NCBI RefSeq assembly: GCF_000757825.1
Contig: NZ_CP009451.1
Location: 4,092,001-4,156,000 of the forward strand
Direction of reading: 5' to 3'
From: Cedecea neteri
GTDB lineage: Bacteria; Pseudomonadota; Gammaproteobacteria; Enterobacterales; Enterobacteriaceae
DNA: 64,000 nucleotides
Shown here: piece by piece, positions 28,323 through 38,999 of the stretch
Numbering within the stretch: the stretch's first letter is position 1
Layout: every line of letters starts with the position of its first letter
Notes under the pieces: model-generated
Database searches by the model: none
Seen by the model: only the letters and a program-made list of their open reading frames with translations
Told to the model about the DNA's origin: nothing
Made by a program: the position numbers and the translations under genes

Positions 28323-28868
28323 ATGCCTGATTTTTGCTATAGCACACAGCTCTTCATATTATCTAATAAATTCAATGTATTAGTGAATTTCTGAATTTTG
28401 CGTATTTTATGTACAAAAACTTCGCGCAAAGGCCAGGTAATGTTAAAAAACGCATAACAATGTTGCTTCTTTTTGAAGTGGATTAACAAAAGCGTGTCTC
28501 AGATCAAGAAAATACTCCCTCTTGGGGGGAGGAATAGTTGAGATTTCCTGCCAAAATATAGGGGCTGTTTATTTTTTCACACGGAACGGACACGATTCAC
28601 CCTCATCAAAATCTGGTCTTTACGCGAGTGCTGATGAGTTTTAACGCATTAAATGTTAATGAATTGCTGCCGGTGTAAATTAATGTGTGGATACTTTTGT
28701 TAAAGTTGACAAAAGGTTATAGAAAGGAGTAAAAAACCCCATCAATTGGCTGCCTAAGCATTATTTCCGGTAGTTATTGTACGGTTGATTGTTCCTCCCC
28801 ATGAATCGATGTGGCGTTCATCTGCCAACAAGAGCAGAGACTTTGGCGCCACTTTTGATGAGTAAGCA
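28323..28868. promoter_or_regulatory. nuo operon upstream region
   Basis: This gene-free stretch of about 546 bases precedes nuoA and should contain the nuo promoter(s). A -35-like TTGACA is visible at 28706-28711 but without a good -10 at the standard spacing. In E. coli the region is bound by ArcA, NarL, FNR and IHF. I could not identify these sites with confidence by eye. Confidence 0.5.
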
Positions 28869-29315
28869 ATGAGTATGTCAACATCCACTGAAGTTATCGC
28901 TCATCACTGGGCGTTCGCTGTCTTTCTTATTGTCGCCGTTGGCCTGTGCTGTCTGATGCTTGTCGGGGGCTGGTTCCTTGGCGGAAGAGCTAAGGCACGG
29001 CACAAAAACACCCCCTTCGAGTCGGGTATCGACTCCGTTGGTACGGCACGTCTTCGTCTCTCCGCCAAGTTTTACCTGGTCGCCATGTTCTTCGTTATCT
29101 TTGACGTGGAAGCCTTGTATCTCTACGCGTGGTCAACTTCTATCCGTGAAAGCGGCTGGATTGGCTTCGTCGAGGCCGCAATTTTCATTTTAGTGTTACT
29201 GGCTGGTCTGGTTTATCTGGTGCGCATCGGTGCGCTGGATTGGACTCCTGCGCGTTCGCGTCGTGAGAAAATGAACCCGGAAACCGACAGTCTCACTAAC
29301 CGTCATACGCAGTAA
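28869..29315 (+). CDS. nuoA: NADH-quinone oxidoreductase subunit A
   Basis: A small membrane subunit of complex I that helps to connect the peripheral arm with the membrane arm. The 148-residue product has three hydrophobic segments and the conserved loop [24 protein letters not shown] between the first two. First gene of the 13-gene nuo operon, 15 bases before nuoB. Two ATGs lie close together (MSM); the first is used, as in E. coli (147 aa). Confidence 0.97.
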   Translation: MSMSTSTEVIAHHWAFAVFLIVAVGLCCLMLVGGWFLGGRAKARHKNTPFESGIDSVGTARLRLSAKFYLVAMFFVIFDVEALYLYAWSTSIRESGWIGFVEAAIFILVLLAGLVYLVRIGALDWTPARSRREKMNPETDSLTNRHTQ

Positions 29316-29330
29316 CAGCGAGGCAATAAG

Positions 29331-30005
29331 ATGGACTATACGCTCACCCGCATAGACCCCAACGGTGAGAATGACCGTTATCCCCTGCAAAAGCAGGAGA
29401 TCGTAACCGATCCCCTCGAACAAGAGATTAACCGCAGCGTTTACATGGGCAAGCTTGAGCATGCCATGCACGATGTGGTGAACTGGGGTCGTAAAAACTC
29501 AATCTGGCCATACAACTTTGGCCTTTCCTGCTGCTACGTAGAGATGGTGACGTCGTTTACCGCTGTGCATGACGTGGCGCGTTTCGGTGCAGAAGTTTTA
29601 CGTGCTTCTCCTCGTCAGGCTGACCTGATGGTGGTGGCCGGTACCTGCTTCACCAAAATGGCTCCGGTAATCCAGCGCCTTTACGATCAGATGCTCGAAC
29701 CTAAATGGGTTATTTCCATGGGTGCCTGCGCGAACTCTGGCGGCATGTACGACATCTATTCTGTTGTTCAGGGCGTCGACAAATTTATCCCGGTTGATGT
29801 TTACATTCCTGGCTGTCCACCGCGCCCGGAAGCTTACATGCAGGCGCTGATGCTGTTGCAGGAATCGATCGGTAAAGAGCGTCGCCCGCTATCGTGGGTT
29901 GTTGGCGATCAGGGTGTTTACCGCGCCAACATGCAGTCCGAGCGCGAGCGTAAGCGCGGCGAACGTATTGCCGTCACTAACCTGCGGACGCCAGACGAGA
30001 TTTAA
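29331..30005 (+). CDS. nuoB: NADH-quinone oxidoreductase subunit B
   Basis: This peripheral-arm subunit carries iron-sulfur cluster N2, which passes electrons to quinone. The ligands are visible: C67 and C68 (GLSCCYVEM), C133 (MGACANSGG) and C162 ([10 protein letters not shown]). At 224 residues it is four longer than E. coli NuoB, mostly at the termini. It lies between nuoA and nuoCD in the operon. Confidence 0.97.
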   Translation: MDYTLTRIDPNGENDRYPLQKQEIVTDPLEQEINRSVYMGKLEHAMHDVVNWGRKNSIWPYNFGLSCCYVEMVTSFTAVHDVARFGAEVLRASPRQADLMVVAGTCFTKMAPVIQRLYDQMLEPKWVISMGACANSGGMYDIYSVVQGVDKFIPVDVYIPGCPPRPEAYMQALMLLQESIGKERRPLSWVVGDQGVYRANMQSERERKRGERIAVTNLRTPDEI

Positions 30006-30103
30006 TTAGCGCCTGCGGTCAGTGAGCGTCTTTGTATATCAATACTATAAAAGCAAAGGCACTGAACGCAGTCACCACAGAACCATTTGCAATGGTGAGA
30101 ACT

Positions 30104-31903
30104 ATGACCGATTTAACCGCGCAAGACGCCGCTATGCCAGCCTGGCAGACAAGGGATCACCTGGATGATCCGGTCATTGGCGAATTGCGTAACCGTTTTG
30201 GGCCGGATGCCTTCACCGTTCAGCCAACCCGCACCGGGGTACCCGTAGTCTGGGTTAAGCGCGAACAGTTACTGGAAGTGGTCGATTTCCTTAAGAAATC
30301 ACCAAAACCCTACGTTATGCTGTTCGACCTGCATGGCATGGATGAGCGTCTACGCACACACCGCAACGGTTTACCGGCTGCGGATTTTTCCGTTTTCTAC
30401 CACCTGATGTCCATTGAACGCAATCGCGACATCATGCTCAAGGTGGCGTTATCTGAAAACGATCTGAACCTGCCGACGCTGACGAAAATCTTCCCGAACG
30501 CCAACTGGTACGAGCGTGAAACATGGGAGATGTTTGGCATCACCTTCAACGGCCACCCGCACCTGACGCGCATCATGATGCCGCCGACCTGGGAAGGCCA
30601 CCCGCTGCGTAAAGACTACCCGGCGCGCGCCACCGAATTCGATCCGTTTATCCTGACTAAACAGAAAGAAGATCTGGAAATGGAAGCGCTGACCTTCAAG
30701 CCTGAAGAGTGGGGCATGAAGCGCAGCAGCGAGCATGAAGACTTCATGTTCCTGAACCTGGGGCCAAACCACCCCTCCGCACACGGTGCTTTCCGTATCA
30801 TCCTGCAGCTGGACGGCGAAGAGATCGTCGACTGCGTGCCGGATATCGGCTACCACCACCGTGGCGCAGAGAAAATGGGTGAGCGTCAGTCCTGGCACAG
30901 CTACATTCCGTATACCGACCGTATCGAATACCTCGGCGGCTGCGTCAACGAAATGCCTTACGTGCTGGCGGTAGAAAAGCTGGCCGGCATTGTGGTGCCG
31001 GAACGCGTTGAAGTTATCCGCGTTATGCTCTCCGAGCTTTTCCGCATCAACAGCCACCTGCTGTACATCTCTACCTTTATTCAGGACGTCGGCGCCATGA
31101 CCCCGGTGTTCTTCGCCTTTACCGATCGTCAGAAAATCTACGATCTGGTGGAAGCGATTACCGGTTTCCGTATGCACCCGGCCTGGTTCCGTATCGGCGG
31201 CGTTGCACACGACCTGCCGAAGGGCTGGGAGCGTCTGCTGAAAGAGTTCCTCGAGTGGATGCCGAAGCGCCTGGATTCCTATGAGAAAGCCGCGCTGCGC
31301 AACACCATTCTGAAGGGCCGTTCTCAGGGCGTTGCTGCCTATACCGCGAAAGAAGCGCTGGAGTGGGGCACCACCGGTGCTGGCCTGCGTGCCACCGGTA
31401 TCGACTTCGACGTGCGTAAGGCTCGTCCTTACTCTGGCTACCAGAACTTCGACTTCGAAGTGCCGGTCGGCGGCGGCATCAGCGACTGCTACACCCGCGT
31501 CATGCTGAAAGTTGAAGAGCTTCGCCAGAGCCTGCGCATCCTTGAGCAGTGCCTGAAAAATATGCCAGCCGGCCCGTTCAAAGCGGATCACCCGCTGACC
31601 ACGCCGCCGCCGAAAGAGCGCACGCTGCAGCATATCGAAACCCTGATCACTCACTTCCTGCAGGTTTCGTGGGGCCCGGTTATGCCAGCCAACGAATCCT
31701 TCCAGATGATTGAGGCAACGAAAGGGATTAACAGTTACTACCTGACCAGTGACGCTAGCACCATGAGCTACCGTACCCGTATTCGTACCCCGAGCTTTGC
31801 GCACCTGCAGCAAATTCCGGCGGCGATCCGAGGCAGCCTGGTTTCTGACCTGATTGTCTATCTGGGTAGTATCGATTTTGTAATGTCTGATGTGGATCGC
31901 TAA
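30104..31903 (+). CDS. nuoC: NADH-quinone oxidoreductase fused subunit C/D
   Basis: A fusion of the 30-kDa (NuoC, about residues 1-180) and 49-kDa (NuoD, from about 210) subunits, which form part of the quinone-binding cavity together with NuoB. NuoD signatures [14 protein letters not shown] and HRGAEKMGE are present. Fusion of C and D is typical of E. coli and relatives. Two in-frame ATGs are possible, 30092 and 30104; 30104 (MTDLTAQ) is preferred because GGTGAGA lies six bases before it and the length (599) then matches E. coli (596) plus a three-residue insertion near residue 9. Confidence 0.96.
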   Translation: MTDLTAQDAAMPAWQTRDHLDDPVIGELRNRFGPDAFTVQPTRTGVPVVWVKREQLLEVVDFLKKSPKPYVMLFDLHGMDERLRTHRNGLPAADFSVFYHLMSIERNRDIMLKVALSENDLNLPTLTKIFPNANWYERETWEMFGITFNGHPHLTRIMMPPTWEGHPLRKDYPARATEFDPFILTKQKEDLEMEALTFKPEEWGMKRSSEHEDFMFLNLGPNHPSAHGAFRIILQLDGEEIVDCVPDIGYHHRGAEKMGERQSWHSYIPYTDRIEYLGGCVNEMPYVLAVEKLAGIVVPERVEVIRVMLSELFRINSHLLYISTFIQDVGAMTPVFFAFTDRQKIYDLVEAITGFRMHPAWFRIGGVAHDLPKGWERLLKEFLEWMPKRLDSYEKAALRNTILKGRSQGVAAYTAKEALEWGTTGAGLRATGIDFDVRKARPYSGYQNFDFEVPVGGGISDCYTRVMLKVEELRQSLRILEQCLKNMPAGPFKADHPLTTPPPKERTLQHIETLITHFLQVSWGPVMPANESFQMIEATKGINSYYLTSDASTMSYRTRIRTPSFAHLQQIPAAIRGSLVSDLIVYLGSIDFVMSDVDR

Positions 31904-31905
31904 CT

Positions 31906-32406
31906 ATGCACGATAACCAACAAAACCAGGCTGAGGCTTTTGAGCTGAGTGCGGCAGAGCGTGAGGCGATTGAGCACGAAAAACACCATTACGAAGATGC
32001 CCGTGCGGCCTCTATCGAAGCGCTGAAAATCGTTCAGAAACAGCGCGGTTGGGTGCCGGATGGTGCTATTTACGCTATCGCTGACGTGCTGGGTATTCCG
32101 GCAAGCGACGTAGAAGGCGTGGCGACATTCTATAGCCAAATCTTCCGCCAGCCGGTGGGCCGTCACGTGATTCGCTACTGCGACAGCGTGGTGTGCCATA
32201 TCACCGGCTACCAGGGTATTCAGTCGGCGATTGAAGCCAAACTGAACATCAAACCGGGCCAGACCACGTTTGACGGTCGCTTCACCCTGCTGCCAACCTG
32301 CTGTCTGGGCAACTGCGACAAGGGGCCGACCATGATGATTGATGAGGACACTCACAGCCATCTGACGCCGGAAGCCATCCCTGACTTGCTGGAGCAGTAT
32401 AAATGA
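31906..32406 (+). CDS. nuoE: NADH-quinone oxidoreductase subunit E
   Basis: A 166-residue peripheral subunit binding the [2Fe-2S] cluster N1a through C92, C97, C133 and C137, positions identical to E. coli NuoE (CDSVVC and CCLGNC motifs). It forms the NADH dehydrogenase module with NuoF and NuoG. It starts 2 bases after the nuoCD stop and overlaps nuoF by 4 bases. Confidence 0.97.
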   Translation: MHDNQQNQAEAFELSAAEREAIEHEKHHYEDARAASIEALKIVQKQRGWVPDGAIYAIADVLGIPASDVEGVATFYSQIFRQPVGRHVIRYCDSVVCHITGYQGIQSAIEAKLNIKPGQTTFDGRFTLLPTCCLGNCDKGPTMMIDEDTHSHLTPEAIPDLLEQYK

Positions 32407-33749
32407 AGACGATTATTCGTACTGCCGAAACGCATCCGCTGACCTGGCGTCTGCGTGATGACAAACAGCCTGTCTGGCTCGACGAATACCGCAGCAAAAA
32501 CGGCTATGAAGGCGCGCGTAAGGCGCTGACCGCCATGGCACCGGATGAAATCGTTAATGCGGTAAAAGACGCCGGCCTGAAAGGGCGCGGCGGCGCGGGC
32601 TTTTCCACCGGTTTGAAGTGGAGCCTGATGCCAAAAGACGAGTCCATGAACATCCGTTACCTGCTGTGTAACGCCGATGAAATGGAGCCGGGCACCTATA
32701 AAGACCGCCTGCTGATGGAGCAACTGCCGCACCTGCTGGTGGAAGGCATGCTGATCTCCGCCTTTGCGCTTAAGGCTTACCGTGGCTACATCTTCCTGCG
32801 CGGTGAGTACATTGAAGCGGCCGTTCATTTGCGCCGCGCAATCGCTGAAGCCACCGAAGCGGGCCTGCTTGGCAAAAACATTCTGGGTTCCGGGTTCGAC
32901 TTCGAGCTTATCGTGCACACCGGGGCAGGGCGTTATATCTGCGGTGAAGAAACTGCGCTGATTAACTCCCTCGAAGGTCGCCGTGCGAACCCTCGTTCTA
33001 AGCCACCGTTCCCGGCATCAAGCGGCGTATGGGGTAAACCGACCTGTGTAAACAACGTCGAAACCCTGTGTAACGTGCCTGCGATTCTGGCTAACGGCGT
33101 TGAGTGGTACCAGGGCATTGGTGGCGGCATGAGTAAAGATGCCGGTACCAAGCTGATGGGCTTCTCCGGCCGCGTTAAAAACCCTGGCGTCTGGGAATTA
33201 CCTTTCGGGACAACCGCCCGCGAGATCCTGGAAGAATACGCCGGCGGCATGCGTGATGGCCTGAAGTTTAAAGCCTGGCAGCCGGGTGGCGCGGGGACAG
33301 ACTTCCTGACGGAAGCGCACCTCGATCTGCCGATGGAGTTTGAAAGTATTGGTAAAGCAGGCAGCCGTCTCGGTACGGCGCTGGCAATGGCGGTTGACCA
33401 TGAAATCGGTATGGTGCCGCTGGTGCGTAACCTGGAAGAGTTCTTTGCCCGTGAATCCTGCGGCTGGTGTACACCGTGCCGCGATGGTCTGCCGTGGAGC
33501 GTAAAAATTCTGCGCGCGCTGGAGCGTGGCGAAGGGCAGCCGGGGGATATCGAAACCCTCGAGCAGCTGTGCCGCCACCTGGGACCGGGTAAAACCTTCT
33601 GTGCCCACGCGCCGGGTGCCGTAGAGCCATTGCAGAGTGCGATTAAATATTTCCGCGACGAATTCGAAGCAGGCATTGCCAAACAGGATTACGGGAATCT
33701 GCGTGCCATTAATGGCATTCAGCCGAACCTGTTAAAAACGCGCTGGTGA
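32403..33749 (+). CDS. nuoF: NADH-quinone oxidoreductase subunit F
   Basis: This subunit binds NADH and FMN and carries the [4Fe-4S] cluster N3, so it is the electron entry point. It has the NADH/FMN glycine-rich loop [10 protein letters not shown] (61-70), the [12 protein letters not shown] cysteine cluster and the distal cysteine in [10 protein letters not shown]. The 448-residue length is close to E. coli (445). A palindromic element of the dispersed family separates it from nuoG. Confidence 0.97.
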   Translation: MKTIIRTAETHPLTWRLRDDKQPVWLDEYRSKNGYEGARKALTAMAPDEIVNAVKDAGLKGRGGAGFSTGLKWSLMPKDESMNIRYLLCNADEMEPGTYKDRLLMEQLPHLLVEGMLISAFALKAYRGYIFLRGEYIEAAVHLRRAIAEATEAGLLGKNILGSGFDFELIVHTGAGRYICGEETALINSLEGRRANPRSKPPFPASSGVWGKPTCVNNVETLCNVPAILANGVEWYQGIGGGMSKDAGTKLMGFSGRVKNPGVWELPFGTTAREILEEYAGGMRDGLKFKAWQPGGAGTDFLTEAHLDLPMEFESIGKAGSRLGTALAMAVDHEIGMVPLVRNLEEFFARESCGWCTPCRDGLPWSVKILRALERGEGQPGDIETLEQLCRHLGPGKTFCAHAPGAVEPLQSAIKYFRDEFEAGIAKQDYGNLRAINGIQPNLLKTRW

Positions 33750-33754
33750 TATCG

Positions 33755-33813
33755 CCCCCCACCCCGGCCCTCTCCCCTAAGGGGCGAGGGAGAAAGCGAA
33801 ATCGGGTGAGGGT
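33755..33813. repeat. CCCTC/GAGGG palindromic element inside the nuo operon (nuoF-nuoG)
   Basis: Inner stem CCCTCTCCCC-TAA-GGGGCGAGGG (33768-33790, one mismatch pair) is flanked by CCCCACCCC on the left and GGGTGAGGGTG (33803-33813) on the right. It is the same architecture as at 1918-2141. Being inside an operon and lacking a T-tract, it is not a standard terminator but could affect mRNA processing or stability. Confidence 0.75.
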
Positions 33814-33877
33814 GCATTGCACAAGAATTTTTGATTAACGCCTGAAGTTATTCAGGCCAACTGGAAGCATGCTGACT

Positions 33878-36601
33878 ATGGCTACGATTCATGTAGACGG
33901 CAAAGAATACGAGGTCAATGGGGCAGACAACTTGCTAGAAGCTTGTCTCTCCCTCGGTCTTGATATTCCTTATTTTTGCTGGCATCCGGCGCTGGGCAGC
34001 GTCGGTGCTTGCCGCCAGTGTGCGGTGAAGCAATATCAGAACGCGGAAGACACCCGTGGGCGCCTGGTGATGTCCTGTATGACACCGGCCTCCGACGGGA
34101 CCTTCATCTCTATTGATGATGGCGAAGCGAAACAGTTCCGTGAAAGCGTTGTGGAGTGGTTGATGACTAACCACCCGCACGACTGTCCGGTCTGTGAAGA
34201 GGGCGGTAACTGCCACCTGCAGGATATGACCGTCATGACCGGTCATAGCTTCCGTCGCTATCGCTTTACCAAGCGTACTCACCGCAACCAGGATCTCGGT
34301 CCGTTCATCTCTCACGAAATGAACCGCTGTATCGCCTGTTACCGCTGCGTGCGTTACTACAAAGACTACGCTGACGGTAAAGATCTGGGCGTTTACGGCG
34401 CGCACGACAACGTCTACTTCGGTCGCCCGGAAGACGGCACGCTGGAAAGCGAGTTCTCCGGTAACCTGGTAGAAATTTGCCCGACCGGCGTATTCACCGA
34501 CAAAACGCACTCCGAGCGCTACAACCGTAAATGGGATATGCAGTTCGCACCGAGCATCTGTCAGCAGTGCTCGCTGGGCTGTAACACCAGCCCGGGTGAA
34601 CGTTACGGTGAGCTGCGTCGTATCGAAAACCGCTACAACGGCACCGTGAACCACTACTTCCTGTGTGACCGCGGCCGCTTCGGTTACGGTTACGTCAACC
34701 TGAAGGACCGTCCGCGTCACCCTATTCAGCGCCGTGGCGATGACCTCATTACCCTGAACGCCGAGCAGGCGATGCAGGGCGCTGCGGATATCCTGCGTCA
34801 GTCGAAGAAAGTGATCGGCATCGGTTCTCCGCGTGCGAGCGTGGAAAGCAACTTCGCTCTGCGTGAGCTGGTTGGGGCCGACAACTTCTACACGGGCATT
34901 GCGGCCGGTGAGCAGGCTCGCCTGCAGCTGATGCTGAAAGTGCTGCGTGAAAGTGGCGTTCATACTCCTGCTCTGCGTGAAATCGAATCTTATGATGCGG
35001 TGCTGATTCTGGGCGAAGATGTTACCCAGACCGGCGCTCGTGCTGCACTGGCCATTCGCCAGGCGGTAAAAGGGAAGGCGCGTGAAATGGCGGCGGCACA
35101 GAAAGTTGCTGACTGGCAGATAGCCGCAATCCTGAACATCGGTCAGAACGCTAAGCACCCGCTGTTTGTCACCAACGTGGACAGCACCCGCCTGGATGAT
35201 ATCGCCGCATGGACTTACCGCGCGCCGGTTGAAGATCAGGCTCGTCTTGGTTTTGCGATTGCCAATGCGCTGGACAGCAACTCTCCGGCCGTTGAGCTGG
35301 ACCGCGACCTGAAGAATAAAGTCGACGTCATCGTGCAGGCCCTGGCCGGTGCGAAGAAGCCGCTGATTGTTTCCGGGACTAACGCCGGTAGCGAAGCGGT
35401 AATTCAGGCTGCGGCCAACGTGGCTAAAGCGCTGAAAGGTCGCGGTGCAGACGTTGGCGTAACCATGATTGCCCGTGCGGTTAACAGCGTTGGCCTCGGC
35501 ATGATTGGCGGCGGTTCTCTGGAAGAAGCCCTGAGCGAGCTGGAAAGCGGTGCTGCCGATGCGGTAGTGGTGCTGGAAAACGATCTGCATCGCCATGCTT
35601 CAGCCGCCCGCGTAGATGCTGCGCTGAGCAAAGCTCCTCTGGTGATGGTTATCGACCATCAGCGTACGGACATCATGGACAAAGCCCATCTGGTCCTGTC
35701 CGCGGCGAGCTTCGCGGAAAGCGACGGTACGGTCATTAACAACGAAGGTCGCGCCCAGCGCTTCTTCCAGGTTTATGACCCGGCTTACTACGACACCACC
35801 GTAACGATGTTCGAAAGCTGGCGCTGGCTGCACTCGCTGCACAGCACCGTGCAGAGCCGCGACGTTGACTGGACGCAGCTAGACCACGTGATCGACGCCT
35901 GCGTGAAGGCATTGCCTCAGATGGCCGGTATTAAAGACGCCGCGCCTGATGCTTCCTTCCGTATCAAAGGCCAGAAGCTGTCTCGTTCTCCTATCCGTTC
36001 GAGCGGACGTACCGCCATGCGCGCCAACATCAGCGTGCATGAACCGCGTCAGCCACAGGATAAAGACACGATGTTCGCCTTCTCTATGGAAGGGAACAAC
36101 AGCCCGCTGGCCGACCGTCAGCAGATTCCGTTTGCCTGGGCTCCAGGCTGGAACTCCCCGCAGGCATGGAACAAATTCCAGGCTGAAGTGGGCGGCCATC
36201 TGCGCCACGGCGATCCGGGCGTACGCCTGATTGAAGCCTCTGAAACGGGTCTGGATTACTTCACTTCCGTGCCGGATACCTTCCACGCGGAAGAGGGCAA
36301 ATGGCGCATCGCACCGTACTACCACCTGTTTGGTAGCGACGAGATGTCCCAGCGCTCTCCGGTGTTCCAGAAGCGTATGGTTGAGCCATACATCAAGCTG
36401 AACCCGGCCGATGCCGCGAAGCTTGGCGTTAACGCCGGGAGCCTGATCTCCTTCAGCTACGAAGGCCAGACGCTGAGTCTGCCGCTGCAGCTGTCTGAAG
36501 GTTTGGTTGCAGGGCAGGTAGGTCTGCCGATGGGGATGCCGGGGATTGCGCCAGTGCTTGCCGGTGCTCGTCTTGAAAATCTGCAGGAGGCTGCGCAATG
36601 A
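33878..36601 (+). CDS. nuoG: NADH-quinone oxidoreductase subunit G
   Basis: The largest peripheral subunit, carrying several Fe-S clusters of the electron wire. The N-terminal [2Fe-2S] ferredoxin domain shows C34, C45, C48 and C67; next come HxxxCxxCxxxxxC ligands around [12 protein letters not shown], the 4Fe-4S motif [10 protein letters not shown] and the N7-type motif CQQCSLGC. A molybdopterin-oxidoreductase-like domain follows. The ATG at 33878 ([10 protein letters not shown]) is preferred to one at 33869 because GGAAG is too close to the latter; it gives 907 residues against 908 in E. coli. It overlaps nuoH by 4 bases. Confidence 0.97.
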   Translation: MATIHVDGKEYEVNGADNLLEACLSLGLDIPYFCWHPALGSVGACRQCAVKQYQNAEDTRGRLVMSCMTPASDGTFISIDDGEAKQFRESVVEWLMTNHPHDCPVCEEGGNCHLQDMTVMTGHSFRRYRFTKRTHRNQDLGPFISHEMNRCIACYRCVRYYKDYADGKDLGVYGAHDNVYFGRPEDGTLESEFSGNLVEICPTGVFTDKTHSERYNRKWDMQFAPSICQQCSLGCNTSPGERYGELRRIENRYNGTVNHYFLCDRGRFGYGYVNLKDRPRHPIQRRGDDLITLNAEQAMQGAADILRQSKKVIGIGSPRASVESNFALRELVGADNFYTGIAAGEQARLQLMLKVLRESGVHTPALREIESYDAVLILGEDVTQTGARAALAIRQAVKGKAREMAAAQKVADWQIAAILNIGQNAKHPLFVTNVDSTRLDDIAAWTYRAPVEDQARLGFAIANALDSNSPAVELDRDLKNKVDVIVQALAGAKKPLIVSGTNAGSEAVIQAAANVAKALKGRGADVGVTMIARAVNSVGLGMIGGGSLEEALSELESGAADAVVVLENDLHRHASAARVDAALSKAPLVMVIDHQRTDIMDKAHLVLSAASFAESDGTVINNEGRAQRFFQVYDPAYYDTTVTMFESWRWLHSLHSTVQSRDVDWTQLDHVIDACVKALPQMAGIKDAAPDASFRIKGQKLSRSPIRSSGRTAMRANISVHEPRQPQDKDTMFAFSMEGNNSPLADRQQIPFAWAPGWNSPQAWNKFQAEVGGHLRHGDPGVRLIEASETGLDYFTSVPDTFHAEEGKWRIAPYYHLFGSDEMSQRSPVFQKRMVEPYIKLNPADAAKLGVNAGSLISFSYEGQTLSLPLQLSEGLVAGQVGLPMGMPGIAPVLAGARLENLQEAAQ

Positions 36602-37575
36602 GCTGGCTGACACCGGAAGTTATCGACATTCTGCTGAGCATCCTCAAAGCGGTTGTCATTCTGCTGGTCGTGGTGACCTGTGGGGCATTCATGAGCTTCG
36701 GTGAACGCCGTCTGCTCGGTCTGTTCCAGAACCGCTATGGACCGAACCGCGTAGGCTGGGGTGGTTCACTCCAGCTGGTTGCGGACATGATCAAGATGTT
36801 CTTTAAAGAGGACTGGATCCCTAAGTTCTCTGACCGCGTGATATTTACTCTTGCGCCGATGATCGCGTTCACCTCGCTGCTGCTGGCCTTTGCCATTGTG
36901 CCGGTCAGCCCAAGCTGGGTGGTTGCGGATCTGAACATCGGGATCCTGTTCTTCCTGATGCTGGCGGGCCTGGCGGTTTACGCCGTGCTGTTCGCCGGCT
37001 GGTCCAGTAACAACAAATACTCCCTGCTTGGTGCGATGCGTGCTTCCGCGCAGACCCTGAGCTATGAAGTGTTCCTGGGGCTTTCCCTGATGGGCGTGGT
37101 GGCGCAGGCCGGTTCCTTTAATATGGCCGACATCGTCAACAACCAGGCCAATCTGTGGAACGTTATCCCGCAGTTCTTCGGCTTCGTGACCTTCGCGATT
37201 GCCGGCGTTGCGGTTTGCCACCGTCACCCGTTTGACCAACCGGAAGCCGAGCAGGAACTGGCCGATGGTTATCACATCGAATATTCCGGTATGAAGTTCG
37301 GTCTGTTCTTCGTCGGGGAATACATCGGCATCGTCACCGTGTCTGCGCTGATCGTGACGCTGTTCTTTGGTGGCTGGCATGGCCCGTGGTTACCGCCGTT
37401 CATCTGGTTCGCGCTGAAAACCGCGTTCTTCATGATGATGTTCATTTTGATTCGCGCCGCACTGCCTCGTCCGCGTTATGACCAGGTGATGTCCTTCGGT
37501 TGGAAAGTTTGCCTGCCGCTGACGCTTATCAACTTGCTGGTGACCGCCGCGGTCATTCTTTACCAGGCACCATAA
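36598..37575 (+). CDS. nuoH: NADH-quinone oxidoreductase subunit H
   Basis: A 325-residue membrane subunit with eight hydrophobic segments that anchors the peripheral arm and forms part of the quinone channel. Conserved loops [19 protein letters not shown] and [20 protein letters not shown], containing functional acidic residues, are present. Length equals E. coli NuoH. The start overlaps the nuoG stop (ATGA). Confidence 0.97.
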   Translation: MSWLTPEVIDILLSILKAVVILLVVVTCGAFMSFGERRLLGLFQNRYGPNRVGWGGSLQLVADMIKMFFKEDWIPKFSDRVIFTLAPMIAFTSLLLAFAIVPVSPSWVVADLNIGILFFLMLAGLAVYAVLFAGWSSNNKYSLLGAMRASAQTLSYEVFLGLSLMGVVAQAGSFNMADIVNNQANLWNVIPQFFGFVTFAIAGVAVCHRHPFDQPEAEQELADGYHIEYSGMKFGLFFVGEYIGIVTVSALIVTLFFGGWHGPWLPPFIWFALKTAFFMMMFILIRAALPRPRYDQVMSFGWKVCLPLTLINLLVTAAVILYQAP

Positions 37576-37589
37576 GGGGTGAAAAAACC

Positions 37590-38132
37590 ATGACATTGAA
37601 AGAGTTAGTGGTTGGTTTCGGCACCCAGGTACGCAGTATCTGGATGATCGGCATGCACGCTTTCGCCAAGCGCGAAACCCGCATGTATCCGGAAGAACCA
37701 GTGTATCTGCCGCCGCGCTACCGTGGCCGTATCGTGCTGACGCGCGACCCGGACGGTGAAGAGCGCTGCGTAGCCTGTAACCTGTGTGCGGTAGCCTGCC
37801 CGGTAGGCTGTATTTCCCTGCAGAAAGCCGAGATGCAAGACGGTCGTTGGTATCCGGAGTTCTTCCGTATCAACTTCTCTCGCTGCATCTTCTGCGGCCT
37901 GTGCGAAGAAGCCTGCCCGACCACCGCGATTCAGCTTACCCCGGACTTCGAACTGGGTGAGTACAAGCGCCAGGATCTGGTGTACGAGAAAGAGGATCTG
38001 CTGATTTCCGGTCCGGGCAAATACCCGGAATATAACTTCTACCGGATGGCAGGTATGGCAATCGACGGCAAAGATAAGGGCGAAGCGGAAAACGAAGCCA
38101 AGCCTATCGACGTCAAAGGCCTGTTACCTTAA
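37590..38132 (+). CDS. nuoI: NADH-quinone oxidoreductase subunit I
   Basis: A 180-residue ferredoxin-like subunit with two [4Fe-4S] clusters (N6a, N6b). The ligands are C60, C63, C66, C70 ([14 protein letters not shown]) and C99, C102, C105, C109 ([14 protein letters not shown]). The ATG at 37590 follows AAGGGGTG and gives exactly the E. coli length; an upstream in-frame start would lie inside nuoH. Confidence 0.97.
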   Translation: MTLKELVVGFGTQVRSIWMIGMHAFAKRETRMYPEEPVYLPPRYRGRIVLTRDPDGEERCVACNLCAVACPVGCISLQKAEMQDGRWYPEFFRINFSRCIFCGLCEEACPTTAIQLTPDFELGEYKRQDLVYEKEDLLISGPGKYPEYNFYRMAGMAIDGKDKGEAENEAKPIDVKGLLP

Positions 38133-38142
38133 GGAGTCAGGA

Positions 38143-38700
38143 ATGGAATTCGCTTTTTATATCTGCGCCATTGTGGCCGTCCTGACGACCCTTCGGACGA
38201 TTACTCACACCAATCCGGTGCATGCGCTGCTGTACCTGATCATCTCGCTGCTGGCGATCTCCGGGGTGTTTTTCTCCCTGGGGGCTTACTTCGCCGGTGC
38301 GCTGGAGATAATCGTCTACGCCGGGGCTATCATGGTGCTGTTCGTCTTCGTGGTAATGATGCTTAACCTCGGTAACGCGGTTCAGCAGCAGGAGCGCGAA
38401 TGGCTGAAGCCGCAGCTGTGGATCGGGCCTGGTATCCTGTCTGCAATCCTGTTGGTGGTTCTGATTTACGCAATCCGCACCGTTAACGACCAGGGTATTG
38501 ATGGTACTTCCATCGATGCGAAGCAGGTCGGTATCGCGCTGTTCGGGCCTTATGTTCTGGCGGTGGAGCTGGCCTCCATGCTGCTGCTGGCGGGCCTGGT
38601 CGTTGCGTTCCACCTGGGTCGTGAAGACCGTGTCGGCGAGGTGCTGAGCAATCGCCCTGCTGATATGGCCGTGAGAAGAAAAACGGAGGATAACGTATGA
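38143..38700 (+). CDS. nuoJ: NADH-quinone oxidoreductase subunit J
   Basis: A 185-residue membrane subunit with five hydrophobic helices, next to NuoK and NuoA in the membrane arm. The conserved stretch [20 protein letters not shown], containing the pi-bulge helix, is present. It follows AAGGAGT and overlaps nuoK by 4 bases. Confidence 0.96.
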   Translation: MEFAFYICAIVAVLTTLRTITHTNPVHALLYLIISLLAISGVFFSLGAYFAGALEIIVYAGAIMVLFVFVVMMLNLGNAVQQQEREWLKPQLWIGPGILSAILLVVLIYAIRTVNDQGIDGTSIDAKQVGIALFGPYVLAVELASMLLLAGLVVAFHLGREDRVGEVLSNRPADMAVRRKTEDNV

Positions 38701-38999
38701 TCCCGCTGCAACATGGACTGATCCTCGCCGCCATTTTGTTCGTGCTGGGACTGACCGGTCTGGTCATTCGCCGCAACCTGCTGTTCATGCTGATCAGCCT
38801 GGAAGTGATGATTAACGCCGCCGCGCTGGCCTTCGTGGTTGCCGGCAGCTACTGGGGCCAGGCTGACGGTCAGGTGATGTATATACTCGCGATTAGCTTA
38901 GCTGCTGCCGAAGCCAGTATTGGCCTCGCGCTGTTACTGCAGCTCCATCGTCGTCGCCAGAATCTGAATATCGATTCAGTAAGTGAGATGCGTGGATGA
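38697..38999 (+). CDS. nuoK: NADH-quinone oxidoreductase subunit K
   Basis: A 100-residue MrpC-like membrane subunit with three transmembrane helices; the conserved glutamate in [10 protein letters not shown] and a second in [11 protein letters not shown] belong to the proton-transfer chain. Same length as E. coli NuoK. It overlaps both nuoJ and nuoL by four bases. Confidence 0.97.
   Translation: MIPLQHGLILAAILFVLGLTGLVIRRNLLFMLISLEVMINAAALAFVVAGSYWGQADGQVMYILAISLAAAEASIGLALLLQLHRRRQNLNIDSVSEMRG

Noticed and set aside
28634..28678. 14-codon open frame upstream of nuoA
   Set aside because: It is short, has no convincing Shine-Dalgarno sequence and no supporting evidence.
30092..30103. Upstream ATG as the nuoCD start
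   Set aside because: The ATG at 30104 has the better-placed GGTGAGA and matches the E. coli N-terminus; the upstream start is possible but less likely.
33935..35596. Long open frame antisense to nuoG
   Set aside because: It is explained by codon bias of nuoG on the other strand; no domain or ribosome-binding site was seen.
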